Below, piece after piece: positions 1 to 7,645 of a DNA stretch of 10,245 nucleotides. A program made the translations under genes and the position numbers. The stretch covers positions 1-10,245 of the forward strand of contig PLEB01000435.1 in assembly GCA_003136915.1 (NCBI GenBank), given 5' to 3'. The stretch is from Chitinophagaceae bacterium. GTDB lineage: Bacteria > Bacteroidota > Bacteroidia > Chitinophagales > Chitinophagaceae. Under the pieces are notes generated by a model, which saw only the letters and a list, made by a program, of their open reading frames with translations, had not been told where the DNA came from and searched no databases. Within the stretch, counting starts at the first letter, position 1. The number at the start of each line of letters is the position of its first letter.

Positions 1-615
1 CAATCCTTACTGATCATTACGCGGAAAGTATTTAATCTCGAACAATACATTACGCTGGAGCATATCGATGTGATGAATAAGATCATTGTACTTACGGGCT
101 CGATTGTGGGTATTGCTTACCTCTCCGAATTGTTTGTTGCCTGGTACAGCCAGAACCCGTATGAAAGCTGGGCCTTCATGCAGAGCCGGGCGAATATATT
201 CAGTCCTTATGGCTGGGCCTACTATATCATGATCAGTTGCAATGTTCTTTCCCCCCAGATATTCTGGTCGCGTAAGATGAGACGAAATCTTACGGTTACT
301 TTTTTCATGAGTGTTATCGTTAATATCGGGATGTGGTTTGAGCGGTTTGTAATTATCGTCTCATCCATTTACCGCGATTATATTCCCAGCTCCTGGGCCA
401 CTTATTATTCGCCCAGTATCTGGGAGGTAGGTTTTTATCTCGGTACGTTCGGATTATTCTTTACATGTTACTTTTTGTTTTCCAAATTCTTCCCTGTGAT
501 AGCGCTATCAGAAATTAAGCATATTCTCAAGAGATCCGGAGATGGTTATAAGGCGAAGATGACCGAAGCAGAAAAGGAAACGCCGGAAGCCTTTGCACAT
601 GAAATGGCACATTAA
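1..615 (+). CDS. actC: Alternative complex III subunit ActC, C-terminal part (NrfD-like quinol-binding membrane protein)
   Basis: The reading frame is open from base 1 with no stop or convincing start, so the gene is cut by the window edge; the last 204 residues are visible. In-frame GTG and ATG codons at 70 and 73 fall inside the conserved domain and are not the real start. The visible part has about four hydrophobic helices (fragment residues 27-47, 71-88, 98-120 and 142-165) and a charged cytoplasmic-type tail. The stretch NIGMWFERFVIIV (108-120) is a hallmark of ACIII NrfD-like subunits. ActC is the integral membrane subunit thought to bind menaquinol and hand its electrons to the iron-sulfur and heme subunits ActB and ActA, which should lie upstream. 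Family members are roughly twice this length. The stop is 10 bases before actD, consistent with one operon. Identification is firm from sequence style plus the actD-actE-actF neighbours. Confidence 0.93.
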   Translation, partial: QSLLIITRKVFNLEQYITLEHIDVMNKIIVLTGSIVGIAYLSELFVAWYSQNPYESWAFMQSRANIFSPYGWAYYIMISCNVLSPQIFWSRKMRRNLTVTFFMSVIVNIGMWFERFVIIVSSIYRDYIPSSWATYYSPSIWEVGFYLGTFGLFFTCYFLFSKFFPVIALSEIKHILKRSGDGYKAKMTEAEKETPEAFAHEMAH

Positions 616-625
616 TTTCGTAGTT

Positions 626-1216
626 ATGGCAATTAAAAAATTTGTTGTCGGGAGTTTTGAAGAAGAAGAGGTTTTGTTTAAGGCGGTGAGAAAGGTCCGT
701 TCGGCCGGTTATAAACTGTATGATGTATATACGCCGATGGCTATTCACGGTTTGGACAAGGCCATGGGTTTAAGAGATACGAGTATTCCAACAGCAGGAT
801 TCATTTACGGCATTTCAGGTACTACTACCGCGCTGCTTGGCATATCTTATACATTGGTATGGGACTGGCCTTTGAATATTGGTGGTAAACCCCATTTTTC
901 TTTGCCTGCCTGGATCCCGATCATGTTTGAACTGACTGTACTTTTTTCTGCAGTGGGTATGGTGTTGACTTTTTGTTATCTCTGCCAGATGGCGCCCTTT
1001 GTGAGGAAACATCATTTCAGCCTGCGGGCCACGGACGACCGGTTTGTGATGGTGATTGAATGCACGGCGAAAACCAACGAAGAAGAACTGAAATTATTTC
1101 TTTCCCAGGCCGGAGCGGAAGAAGTGCACACACAGATGGCGGAAACAGGCTGGTGGCTTGGATCCTATAGCAGGAACAGAAAGACTTTTGAAAACCCTAA
1201 CGCAATTCTGGCATAA
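626..1216 (+). CDS. actD: Alternative complex III subunit ActD (DUF3341 membrane protein)
   Basis: A 196-residue protein of the DUF3341 family, a non-catalytic ACIII subunit. The first ~50 residues form a soluble domain starting MAIKKFVVGSFEEEE and carrying YTPMAIHGLDKAMGLR (35-50), typical of the family. Two membrane helices follow (about 55-78 and 96-120), joined by a loop with GGKPHFSLPAWIP (86-98), another family signature. A soluble C-terminal domain then runs to the end. In known ACIII structures this subunit is anchored beside ActC and ActF and contributes to the cytoplasmic face. I chose the ATG at 626 because it gives the family N-terminus; an in-frame ATG at 593 would overlap actC and add 11 unrelated residues. 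The gene follows the actC stop by 10 bases and ends 5 bases before actE. No Shine-Dalgarno sequence is visible, as is usual in Bacteroidota. Confidence 0.94.
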   Translation: MAIKKFVVGSFEEEEVLFKAVRKVRSAGYKLYDVYTPMAIHGLDKAMGLRDTSIPTAGFIYGISGTTTALLGISYTLVWDWPLNIGGKPHFSLPAWIPIMFELTVLFSAVGMVLTFCYLCQMAPFVRKHHFSLRATDDRFVMVIECTAKTNEEELKLFLSQAGAEEVHTQMAETGWWLGSYSRNRKTFENPNAILA

Positions 1217-1221
1217 ACGAA

Positions 1222-1881
1222 ATGAAACCTGCAATGCTGATCACAAAAATAATTATCCCTTCCTGCCTGGCGGCATTTGTACTTACTGCCTGCAGTGATG
1301 TGCGGAGGAACCCGGGCAGGATTTATATGCCGGACATGGCTTATAGCCGCGCCTATGAAACCTATTCGGTTACGCCGGAACAGCAGGAGGAATTACTGAA
1401 AAATGGAATTCACTACAGCAACACACCCGTTCCCGGAACCATCAAGAGGGGAGAGTTGCTACCGTTTTCGATTCCGAAAGACAAGGAGGGAGATTCGACG
1501 AACTACGTGGCTTCAAAATCCTACAAAAATCCGATACCTGCACTGGATTCAGAAAACATGGTTGAAGCAAACAGATTGTACCTCGTGAATTGCGGTATTT
1601 GTCATGGACCCAAGTTAGATGGAAACGGCCCGTTATATAAAGGTGGCGACGGTCCGTTCCCTGCCAAGCCGGCAACCCTGGTTGGCGATGCGAAATATGA
1701 AGCTATGCCCGAGGGGCAGATGTATTATTCCATGACCTATGGCAAAAATAAAATGGGAAGCTATGCATCCCAGCTGGATACAAGGCAGCGCTGGATGGTG
1801 ATTGACTATGTGAAATCCATGCAGGCCAAAGGCAAAGCATCGGTAAAGGCAGCACCGGATTCGACAAAAGTTGCAAAATAG
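1222..1881 (+). CDS. actE: Alternative complex III subunit ActE, mono-heme cytochrome c lipoprotein
   Basis: A 219-residue exported lipoprotein with one c-type heme. The N-terminus is a type II signal peptide with lipobox L-T-A-C, acylated Cys at residue 24. The residues after it (SDVRR) do not resemble the acidic surface-export signal of Bacteroidota lipoproteins, which suits a periplasmic membrane-anchored position. A single heme-binding CGICH lies at 124-128, and the likely axial methionine is M178 in NKMGSYASQL, the usual arrangement of a class I cytochrome c domain. A linker of about 100 residues precedes the heme domain, and the lysine-rich C-terminus looks unstructured. In ACIII this cytochrome is a late carrier, receiving electrons from the multiheme ActA and passing them towards the oxidase. 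Its position between actD and actF, with the oxidase genes downstream, supports delivery to the CuA site of CoxB. The start at 1222 is set by the signal peptide. Confidence 0.94.
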   Translation: MKPAMLITKIIIPSCLAAFVLTACSDVRRNPGRIYMPDMAYSRAYETYSVTPEQQEELLKNGIHYSNTPVPGTIKRGELLPFSIPKDKEGDSTNYVASKSYKNPIPALDSENMVEANRLYLVNCGICHGPKLDGNGPLYKGGDGPFPAKPATLVGDAKYEAMPEGQMYYSMTYGKNKMGSYASQLDTRQRWMVIDYVKSMQAKGKASVKAAPDSTKVAK

Positions 1882-1915
1882 AAGTAAACAGAGAAACGAA
1901 TAAAAATTATTACGA

Positions 1916-3139
1916 ATGTCACTTAGAGAACGTTTTGAAATTACTTCCGGTTTCAGGATGTGGTCACGTGGTCTGATCGGAGTAGGAGTTCTTTCCCTGA
2001 TCATCGGATTTTTTGTTTACGGCACGGGAGACGATGCGCATCAGGCGAAGTTCTGGGGTGTGCTCCTGCATAACAGCATTTACTTTTTGATGGTGACGAA
2101 TGCCGTCATGTTTTTCTTCGCCGCCACCACGCTGGCCATGGCCGGATTTCAGATCTCGTTCAAACGAGTTACAGAAGCCATTGCTGCCTGCGTTCCGGTG
2201 ATTGGTACGATAACTTTCATTATACTGCTGATCATTGTGTTTGGTCATAAATCCATGATTTATGAGTGGCTTGACAAAACCAAAGTAGCCAAAGATGCGG
2301 CCCTCAGCGGGAAGAGGGGATTTCTTAACCCTGGTTTCTTTATGACCTGGACGATCGCGGCGATCGGTTTGTGGAGCCTGATCGGATTGAAAATGCGGCA
2401 GATCAGCAGGAAATCAGATGACCACCCTATGAGTTTGGAAGAAGGAAAGAAATTTGTTTTTAAGAATACCGTTTGGGCTGCCCTTTTTATAGTATGGTAT
2501 GCGCTCACTGTTGCTGCTGTGATTCCATGGCTCTGGATGATGAGCTTTGCCGCTCACTGGTACTCCACATTGTACAGCTGGTACATCTTTGCGAGCACTT
2601 TTGTTGCCGGCGTCGCGCTTATTTCAATATTTGTTGTGTACATGAAAAATAAGGGTTACCTGGAGTATACCAACAGGGAGCATCTGCATGACCTGGGAAA
2701 ATTTCAGTTTGCGTTTTCAATTTTCTGGACCTACCTGTGGTTTGCGCAATTCATGCTGATCTGGTATGCCAACATTTCTGAAGAAACAATTTATTTCAAA
2801 GCGCGGGCAGAAGGCGCTTACTCCGGCATATTTTTCTTAAATCTGGTTATCAACTTTTTGGCTCCCATACTAATTTATATGAGCACACCTTCAAAACGCA
2901 ACTACACGATCGTAACTTTTATGTCTGTAGCTTTGCTTTTTGGTCACTGGCTGGATTTCTACCAGATCGTTTTCGGAAGCATACTTCCCGACCACGTAAC
3001 CATGAATCTATTTGATTTTGGAATCGCGGCAGGATTTGTTGGTATAATTATTTTTCAGACAGGCAGGGTGATGTCGAAGTATCCGCTCCTGGCCAAGAAT
3101 AATCCATTCTTTAAAGAAAGTATTATTCATTATACTTAA
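1916..3139 (+). CDS. actF: Alternative complex III subunit ActF (NrfD-like membrane protein)
   Basis: A 407-residue polytopic membrane protein with about ten hydrophobic helices, the second NrfD-like subunit of ACIII. Recognisable family stretches include FAAHWYSTLYSWY (211-223), LHDLGKFQFAFSIFWTYLWF (257-276), WYANISEETIYF (283-294) and GHWLDFYQIV (343-352). Such conserved histidines, acids and aromatics are considered candidates for proton movement. ActF resembles ActC in fold, but quinol oxidation is generally assigned to ActC; whether ActF couples electron flow to proton translocation is not settled. The ATG at 1916 is preceded by an AT-rich leader (TAAAAATTAT at 1901-1910) instead of a Shine-Dalgarno sequence, as in many Bacteroidota genes. 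The stop is 5 bases before coxB, so the ACIII and oxidase genes are probably cotranscribed. Older annotation often calls it quinol:cytochrome c oxidoreductase quinone-binding subunit 2. Confidence 0.93.
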   Translation: MSLRERFEITSGFRMWSRGLIGVGVLSLIIGFFVYGTGDDAHQAKFWGVLLHNSIYFLMVTNAVMFFFAATTLAMAGFQISFKRVTEAIAACVPVIGTITFIILLIIVFGHKSMIYEWLDKTKVAKDAALSGKRGFLNPGFFMTWTIAAIGLWSLIGLKMRQISRKSDDHPMSLEEGKKFVFKNTVWAALFIVWYALTVAAVIPWLWMMSFAAHWYSTLYSWYIFASTFVAGVALISIFVVYMKNKGYLEYTNREHLHDLGKFQFAFSIFWTYLWFAQFMLIWYANISEETIYFKARAEGAYSGIFFLNLVINFLAPILIYMSTPSKRNYTIVTFMSVALLFGHWLDFYQIVFGSILPDHVTMNLFDFGIAAGFVGIIIFQTGRVMSKYPLLAKNNPFFKESIIHYT

Positions 3140-3144
3140 GTACC

Positions 3145-4227
3145 ATGTCAAGTATTTTTCTATTTGCAATATTATTATTGGGTTTTGTAATCACGTTTCA
3201 GATTGCCAAGGCCAGCGAATACGTAGGCATTCTGAAAGGCGAGAAGAAGAATCTGGAACAGAATAACAGGATCAACGGATTCCTGATGATCGTTTTTCTC
3301 GTGCTGGGACTGATCGGCGTTTGGTGGTGCAACGACTTATTTAAGGGAAGGATCCTGGGTGAAGCAGCATCGGACCACGGACAAAAGATTGACCAGATGC
3401 TTTATATTACCATTGGCATCACGGGAGTCGTATTTTTTATTACGCAGATCCTGCTATTCTGGTTCTCCTTCAGGTACCAGCATACTGAAAATAGAAAAGC
3501 ATATTATTTCCCCCATAATAATAAACTCGAGCTTATCTGGACCGTGGTTCCTGCGATTGCACTTACCGTTCTTGTAGGGTTTGGCCTGATGTACTGGTTC
3601 CAGATCACCGGCGATGCACCAAAGAATGCGATGGAGGTGGAGGTTACGGGCAAACAATTTAACTGGATATTCCGCTATCCCGGGAAGGACAATGTATTCG
3701 GCAAGAAATATTATAGGAATATCAGCGACAAGGATAATAATATGTTGGGGTTGTTGTGGGATGACGAACATTCCCACGACGATATCGTCGTTTCCAATAC
3801 CATGTACCTGATTGTAGGAAAACCTGTAAAGCTGATCATTAATTCCAGGGATGTAATTCACGATGTTGGCATGGCTGCTTTCAGGATGAAGATGGATGCT
3901 GTTCCGGGTATGCCCACAACAATATGGTTTACGCCCTTATTTACCACAGTTGAAATGAAAAAGAAAACCGGGGATCCGGACTTTGAATATGAGATCTCTT
4001 GTGACCAGATATGTGGGCGGGGACATTATTCGATGCGCGGCGAGATCCAGGTAGTGACTGAGGAAGAATTCATTCTTTGGAGGGCAAAGCAGCAACCCAA
4101 CTATACGGAAGTGATGAAGGCCAAAGAACCGCCTTCAACGCCAGTGGCCGGAAAGGATTCAACTGCGGCGCCTGCTGCAAAACTAAAGCTGAACACCACA
4201 TCAAAACTTGTGGCTCAGACTAAGTAA
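3145..4227 (+). CDS. coxB: Cytochrome c oxidase subunit II (CuA domain, four predicted membrane helices)
   Basis: A 360-residue subunit II of an aa3-type oxidase, carrying the dinuclear CuA centre that accepts electrons from cytochrome c. Four hydrophobic segments are seen (about 3-20, 44-62, 86-108 and 130-152), two more than in classical subunit II, and charge distribution puts the C-terminal domain in the periplasm. CuA ligands are complete: H239 in SRDVIHD, then C286, C290, H294 and M297 in CDQICGRGHYSM. The central residue of the C-x-E-x-C motif is Gln (Q288) instead of Glu, and the usual Gln-Trp-x-Trp electron-entry motif reads QFNW (171-174). A charged insertion at about 180-215 contains WDDEHSHDD. 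Residues from about 325 to 360 are rich in Ala, Pro, Thr and Lys and probably disordered. The gene starts 5 bases after actF and ends 35 bases before coxA; that gap is AT-rich with a T run but no hairpin. Confidence 0.96.
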   Translation: MSSIFLFAILLLGFVITFQIAKASEYVGILKGEKKNLEQNNRINGFLMIVFLVLGLIGVWWCNDLFKGRILGEAASDHGQKIDQMLYITIGITGVVFFITQILLFWFSFRYQHTENRKAYYFPHNNKLELIWTVVPAIALTVLVGFGLMYWFQITGDAPKNAMEVEVTGKQFNWIFRYPGKDNVFGKKYYRNISDKDNNMLGLLWDDEHSHDDIVVSNTMYLIVGKPVKLIINSRDVIHDVGMAAFRMKMDAVPGMPTTIWFTPLFTTVEMKKKTGDPDFEYEISCDQICGRGHYSMRGEIQVVTEEEFILWRAKQQPNYTEVMKAKEPPSTPVAGKDSTAAPAAKLKLNTTSKLVAQTK

Positions 4228-4262
4228 AAAGATTTATACTAAAAGGATTAAATTTTTTTCTG

Positions 4263-6077
4263 ATGAGTAATGAATTGACGATACATGGAGAATCAGTGGT
4301 TTCGCATGATGTGCACATTGAGCATGATGTGCACCATCATCATCAAAGCTTCATCACAAAATATGTATTCAGCCAGGATCATAAAATGATTTGCAAACAG
4401 TTCCTGATCACCGGTATTATCTGGGCGATAATCGGCGGACTGATGTCAGTTGTATTCAGGCTTCAGCTGGGTTACCCAGACTCCACTTTCCCCTGGCTGG
4501 AAGACATTCTCGGTAAATGGGCCAAGGGTGGAAAGCTTACGCCTGAGGCTTATTATGCACTGGTGACCATGCATGGAACCATACTGGTGTTCTTTGTACT
4601 TACCGGGGGACTGAGCGGAACCTTTGCGAATTTTCTGATCCCGCTGCAAATCGGCGCGAGGGATATGGCGTCTCCGTTTCTCAATATGCTTTCTTACTGG
4701 TTTTTCTGGATGGCCAGCGTGGTGATGATCTCTTCTTTGTTTATTGAAACAGGTCCCGCGAGCGGAGGATGGACGGTCTACCCGCCTCTGAGCGCGCTGG
4801 GAGATGCGAACCTGGGGTCGATGTCAGGGATGGATTTCTGGATTGTTGGCATGGCCCTGTTTGTGATATCAGCCTTGCTGGGCGGGCTGAATTATATTAC
4901 GACCATCCTGAATATGCGAACAAAAGGGATGAGCATGACGCGGCTTCCACTTACCATCTGGGCATTGTTGTTTACGGCGATCCTGGGTGTACTTTCTTTC
5001 CCCGTACTTCTTTCCGGATTGATCTTATTATTTTTTGACCGGCACTTCGGAACCAGTTTTTATCTATCAGACATATTTATCACCTCCACTCAAATGGCCC
5101 TCCCGAATGAAGGCGGTAGCCCGGTCCTGTTCCAGCACTTGTTCTGGTTCCTGGGGCATCCGGAAGTATATATTATTATTCTGCCGGCCATGGGATTGGT
5201 GTCCGAAGTCATGGCCATCAATTCCCGGAAACCGATTTTCGGTTATATGGCCATGGTAGGATCACTTTTTGCGATCACGATACTGGCCTTCCTCGTATGG
5301 GCGCACCATATGTTTGTAACAGGATTGAATCCATTCCTGGGATCGGTGTTCGTACTATTGACATTATTAATTGCGGTTCCTTCGGCGATCAAGGTGTTTA
5401 ACTGGCTCACCACGCTTTGGCGCGGGGACCTGCAATTCACGCCGGGCATGTTATTCGCTATCGGCTTTGTGAGCATATTTATTTCAGGTGGTCTTACCGG
5501 AATCTTTATTGGTAACTCCACACTCGATATCCATTTGCATGATACCTATTTCATGATTGCGCATTTTCACCTGGTGATGGGTGTCGCAGCATTCTTCGGG
5601 ATGTTCTGCGGCGTCTACCACTGGTTCCCGAAAATGTTTGGGCGATACATGAATAATACCATGGCGTATATCCATTTCTGGGTTACGCTGGCAGGTGCCT
5701 ACCTGATCTTCTGGCCAATGCATTATGAAGGTCTCGCAGGCATGCCTCGTCGTTACATGGATTACAGCGGTTGGTCCTCTTTCCGGCAATTCGGCGCATT
5801 GAACCAGTTCATTACCGATGTTGCGATGGTGGTATTTGCCGTGCAACTCATGTTTGTATTCAACTTTTTTTATTCCATATTTAAAGGCAGGAGAGTTACT
5901 TCGACCAATCCCTGGAGAGCTAACACACTTGAATGGACAACACCAATCAGACCAGGCCACGGTAACTGGCCCGGAGAGATTCCTGAGGTACACCGCTGGG
6001 CTTATGATTACGGCAAGGACGAAAGGGATTTTATTCCACAAACAGAACCTCTGGGATCTAATGAACAGCATCATTAG
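4263..6077 (+). CDS. coxA: Cytochrome c oxidase subunit I (heme-copper oxidase catalytic subunit, A1 type)
   Basis: A 604-residue catalytic subunit with about twelve membrane helices that reduces O2 to water at a heme a3-CuB site. All catalytic residues are present. The low-spin heme ligands are H104 and H436. CuB is bound by H299, H348 and H349, with the cross-linking Tyr at Y303. The heme a3 ligand is H434, in AHFH. The motif LGHPEVY carries E301, which marks an A1-type oxidase. The D channel is intact (N123, D134, N141, by alignment to bovine N80, D91, N98), and K377 in SAIKVFNW matches the K-channel lysine, so proton pumping is expected. H426 and D427 match the Mg-site residues. The N-terminal 30 residues are unusually histidine-rich (eight His) and partly encoded by a short direct repeat. 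The stop lies 25 bases before the chosen ctaB start. It works with CoxB, the subunit III proteins and subunit IV, and very likely docks with ACIII. Confidence 0.98.
   Translation: MSNELTIHGESVVSHDVHIEHDVHHHHQSFITKYVFSQDHKMICKQFLITGIIWAIIGGLMSVVFRLQLGYPDSTFPWLEDILGKWAKGGKLTPEAYYALVTMHGTILVFFVLTGGLSGTFANFLIPLQIGARDMASPFLNMLSYWFFWMASVVMISSLFIETGPASGGWTVYPPLSALGDANLGSMSGMDFWIVGMALFVISALLGGLNYITTILNMRTKGMSMTRLPLTIWALLFTAILGVLSFPVLLSGLILLFFDRHFGTSFYLSDIFITSTQMALPNEGGSPVLFQHLFWFLGHPEVYIIILPAMGLVSEVMAINSRKPIFGYMAMVGSLFAITILAFLVWAHHMFVTGLNPFLGSVFVLLTLLIAVPSAIKVFNWLTTLWRGDLQFTPGMLFAIGFVSIFISGGLTGIFIGNSTLDIHLHDTYFMIAHFHLVMGVAAFFGMFCGVYHWFPKMFGRYMNNTMAYIHFWVTLAGAYLIFWPMHYEGLAGMPRRYMDYSGWSSFRQFGALNQFITDVAMVVFAVQLMFVFNFFYSIFKGRRVTSTNPWRANTLEWTTPIRPGHGNWPGEIPEVHRWAYDYGKDERDFIPQTEPLGSNEQHH
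4304..4334 (+). repeat. 13-bp direct repeat in the 5' end of coxA
   Basis: The sequence GCATGATGTGCAC occurs at 4304-4316 and again at 4322-4334, with an 18-base period. It encodes His-Asp-Val-His twice, followed by a run of four consecutive His in all. It looks like a small in-frame duplication that lengthened the histidine-rich N-terminal tail of CoxA. It is too short and too few in copy number to be a mobile or regulatory repeat. Confidence 0.6.
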
Positions 6078-6102
6078 TTCCGTAAATAAATCCTATCATT
6101 TG

Positions 6103-7011
6103 ATGGAACAGGACACGGTGAAGCAATCCAGTTCTTTTAAGATAGCGGCGAAACTGAAGGACTACATGTTGCTTGTCAAATTCAATCTCAGCTTCATGGT
6201 TGTTTTTTCAGCTGTTGTCAGCTATTTGCTGGCGCCACTGGTGACCGGCTTTGATCTCAAGGCTATACTTTTACTTTTTGTTGCCGGAATGCTGGTGACT
6301 GGCAGTGCAAATGCAATCAACCAGGCGCTGGAAAAAAATACGGATGCCATGATGAAACGGACTGCGGGCCGTCCCGTTGCTGCCGGAAGAATGAAGGTGG
6401 CAGAAGCGATGTCGTTTGCTATCATTTGCGGACTGACGGGTGTAATGCTGCTCTGGCAATTTAATTCCCTGGCAGCAATGTTGTCTCTATTCAGTCTTTT
6501 TTTCTATGCATTTATTTATACGCCGCTGAAGAAAGTGAGTTCTGTTGCAGTTTTGGCTGGAGCAATACCTGGTGCAATGCCCTGCCTGATCGGTTGGGCC
6601 GCTGGGAACGACAGCCTGACCGCGGGGGCCTGGATACTATTTACAATACAATTCTTCTGGCAATTCCCGCATTTCTGGGCCATTGCCTGGATAGCGCATA
6701 AGGATTACAGTGCGGCAGGATTTAAATTATTGCCTTCGGGAGAAGGACAAACAAAATATTCTGCCCTTCAGGCAGTTATTTATTCGCTGCTTTTATTGCC
6801 AGTGGGCGTGATGCCTTATTTCAATGGCATGAGTGGTATGTTAAGTCTTTTTGTGGTGCTGGTCGCCAACCTGTTTATGGTGGGCTTTTGCGTGAGGTTA
6901 TACCTGGATATGACGACCGGTGCAGCGAGGCGGGTTATGTTTGCCAGCTATATTTACCTGCCGGTTGTGTTGCTGGCTTTATTGATTGATAAAGTTCATG
7001 TATTGAATTGA
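6103..7011 (+). CDS. ctaB: Protoheme IX farnesyltransferase (heme O synthase)
   Basis: A 302-residue UbiA-superfamily membrane prenyltransferase that adds a farnesyl group to heme b to give heme O, the precursor of heme A in the aa3 oxidase. The prenyl-diphosphate/Mg motif is present as N73, E77, D81, M84, R86, T87, R90, P91 (N-x3-E-x3-D-x2-M-x-R-T-x2-R-P); the first acidic position is Glu instead of Asp, a conservative change. The second conserved region, FFWQFPHFWAIAW (184-196) followed by KDYSAAGFKLLP (200-211), is typical of CyoE/CtaB. Eight to nine hydrophobic helices can be counted. I chose the ATG at 6103 because it gives a normal family length and does not overlap coxA. An in-frame ATG at 6061 would add 14 residues and overlap coxA by 17 bases, and cannot be excluded. 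The stop TGA at 7009-7011 lies just before the first subunit III gene. Confidence 0.95.
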   Translation: MEQDTVKQSSSFKIAAKLKDYMLLVKFNLSFMVVFSAVVSYLLAPLVTGFDLKAILLLFVAGMLVTGSANAINQALEKNTDAMMKRTAGRPVAAGRMKVAEAMSFAIICGLTGVMLLWQFNSLAAMLSLFSLFFYAFIYTPLKKVSSVAVLAGAIPGAMPCLIGWAAGNDSLTAGAWILFTIQFFWQFPHFWAIAWIAHKDYSAAGFKLLPSGEGQTKYSALQAVIYSLLLLPVGVMPYFNGMSGMLSLFVVLVANLFMVGFCVRLYLDMTTGAARRVMFASYIYLPVVLLALLIDKVHVLN

Positions 7012-7016
7012 GCAAA

Positions 7017-7598
7017 ATGGGCTATTCACCTGAAATTGCAAACGTGGTTGATCAGAATAAAAAAATACATCCCCATAAATTTACCTTATGGGTAGGTATA
7101 GCCAGTATTATGATGATGTTTGCCGGACTCACCAGCGCTTTTCTTGTAAAGCGTGAACAGCCGGGCTGGACGAATTTTCAGGTGCCCGTGGCTTTCTGGT
7201 ACTCCACCACGGTTATCCTGATCAGCAGCCTGACCATGCAGCTTTCCCTGAAATCTTTCCGGGAAAGAAGTATGATAAAATATAAAAAGCTGATCGGGGT
7301 TACTGCTTGTCTGGGTTTGGTATTTATGTTATTGCAATTTGTAGGTTTCCGGCATTTATGGATAAACGGGATGGTATTGAAAGGATCCGGGGCCGCCCAG
7401 TTTTTATATATTATTGCGGGTCTGCATGCGCTTCATGTACTGGGCGGTGTGATCGCGTTGCTGACGCTATTTGTAAGGTCCGGCAATGCGCGTATAAAAA
7501 GTTATAATGCCGTGCCGGTGGAAGTGGTATCCACTTACTGGCATTTTGTAGATATCCTTTGGATTTACCTGTTTATTTTCTTTTTATGGGTACAGTAA
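7017..7598 (+). CDS. Cytochrome c oxidase subunit III family protein, first paralogue (conserved carboxylates missing)
   Basis: A 193-residue, five-helix member of the oxidase subunit III family (helices about 24-44, 58-78, 92-112, 126-152, 174-192). The family C-terminus is clear: HALHVLGG (137-144) and STYWHFVDILWIY (172-184). The positions that carry acidic residues in classical subunit III are not acidic here. The Q-x-x-E motif reads Q-F-V-G (Q107-G110), and the Ser-Glu/Asp of the early helix is absent from the segment MMMFAGLTSAF (32-42). In classical enzymes these carboxylates line the entrance to the D proton channel, so this paralogue may have a structural or assembly role. I chose the ATG at 7017, 5 bases after the ctaB stop; an in-frame TTG at 7008 would overlap that stop and add three residues. 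A second, more canonical subunit III follows immediately. Confidence 0.88.
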   Translation: MGYSPEIANVVDQNKKIHPHKFTLWVGIASIMMMFAGLTSAFLVKREQPGWTNFQVPVAFWYSTTVILISSLTMQLSLKSFRERSMIKYKKLIGVTACLGLVFMLLQFVGFRHLWINGMVLKGSGAAQFLYIIAGLHALHVLGGVIALLTLFVRSGNARIKSYNAVPVEVVSTYWHFVDILWIYLFIFFLWVQ

Positions 7599-7645
7599 GT
7601 TTGGTATTTGTTAGATAAATTTGTGAACCAGACAAAAACAATCTC

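Noticed and set aside
1633..2004. Minus-strand open frame across the actE-actF junction
   Set aside because: It is antisense to two well-supported genes and its translation shows no family features.
3160..3216. Reading the CoxB N-terminus as a cleaved signal peptide
   Set aside because: Ala-Lys-Ala follows the first hydrophobic stretch, but the following basic loop and the second helix fit a membrane hairpin better. I kept it as a membrane helix while noting the alternative.
4241..4259. AT-rich stretch with a T run before coxA, considered as a terminator or ribosome binding site
   Set aside because: There is no GC stem before the T run, and the AAAAGGA is about 15 bases from the start codon, too far for a normal Shine-Dalgarno sequence.
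5484..6074. Long minus-strand open frame (196 codons) opposite coxA
   Set aside because: It lies entirely antisense to the strongly conserved coxA 3' half, has no hydrophobic or domain pattern of its own, and is rich in the Cys/His/Pro mixtures expected from a shadow frame.
5818..6102. Long N-terminal extension of the ctaB frame
   Set aside because: This part of the frame overlaps the end of coxA. The encoded residues do not resemble CtaB, and the ATG at 6103 already gives a full-length protein.
7600..7623. Possible internal promoter before the second subunit III gene (TAAATTTG at 7616-7623)
   Set aside because: The -7-like element matches the Bacteroidota TAnnTTTG pattern, but no TTTG or TTG lies at the right distance upstream. 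The nearest TTTG (7600-7603) leaves only 12 bases, and the region is AT-rich, so a chance match is likely.
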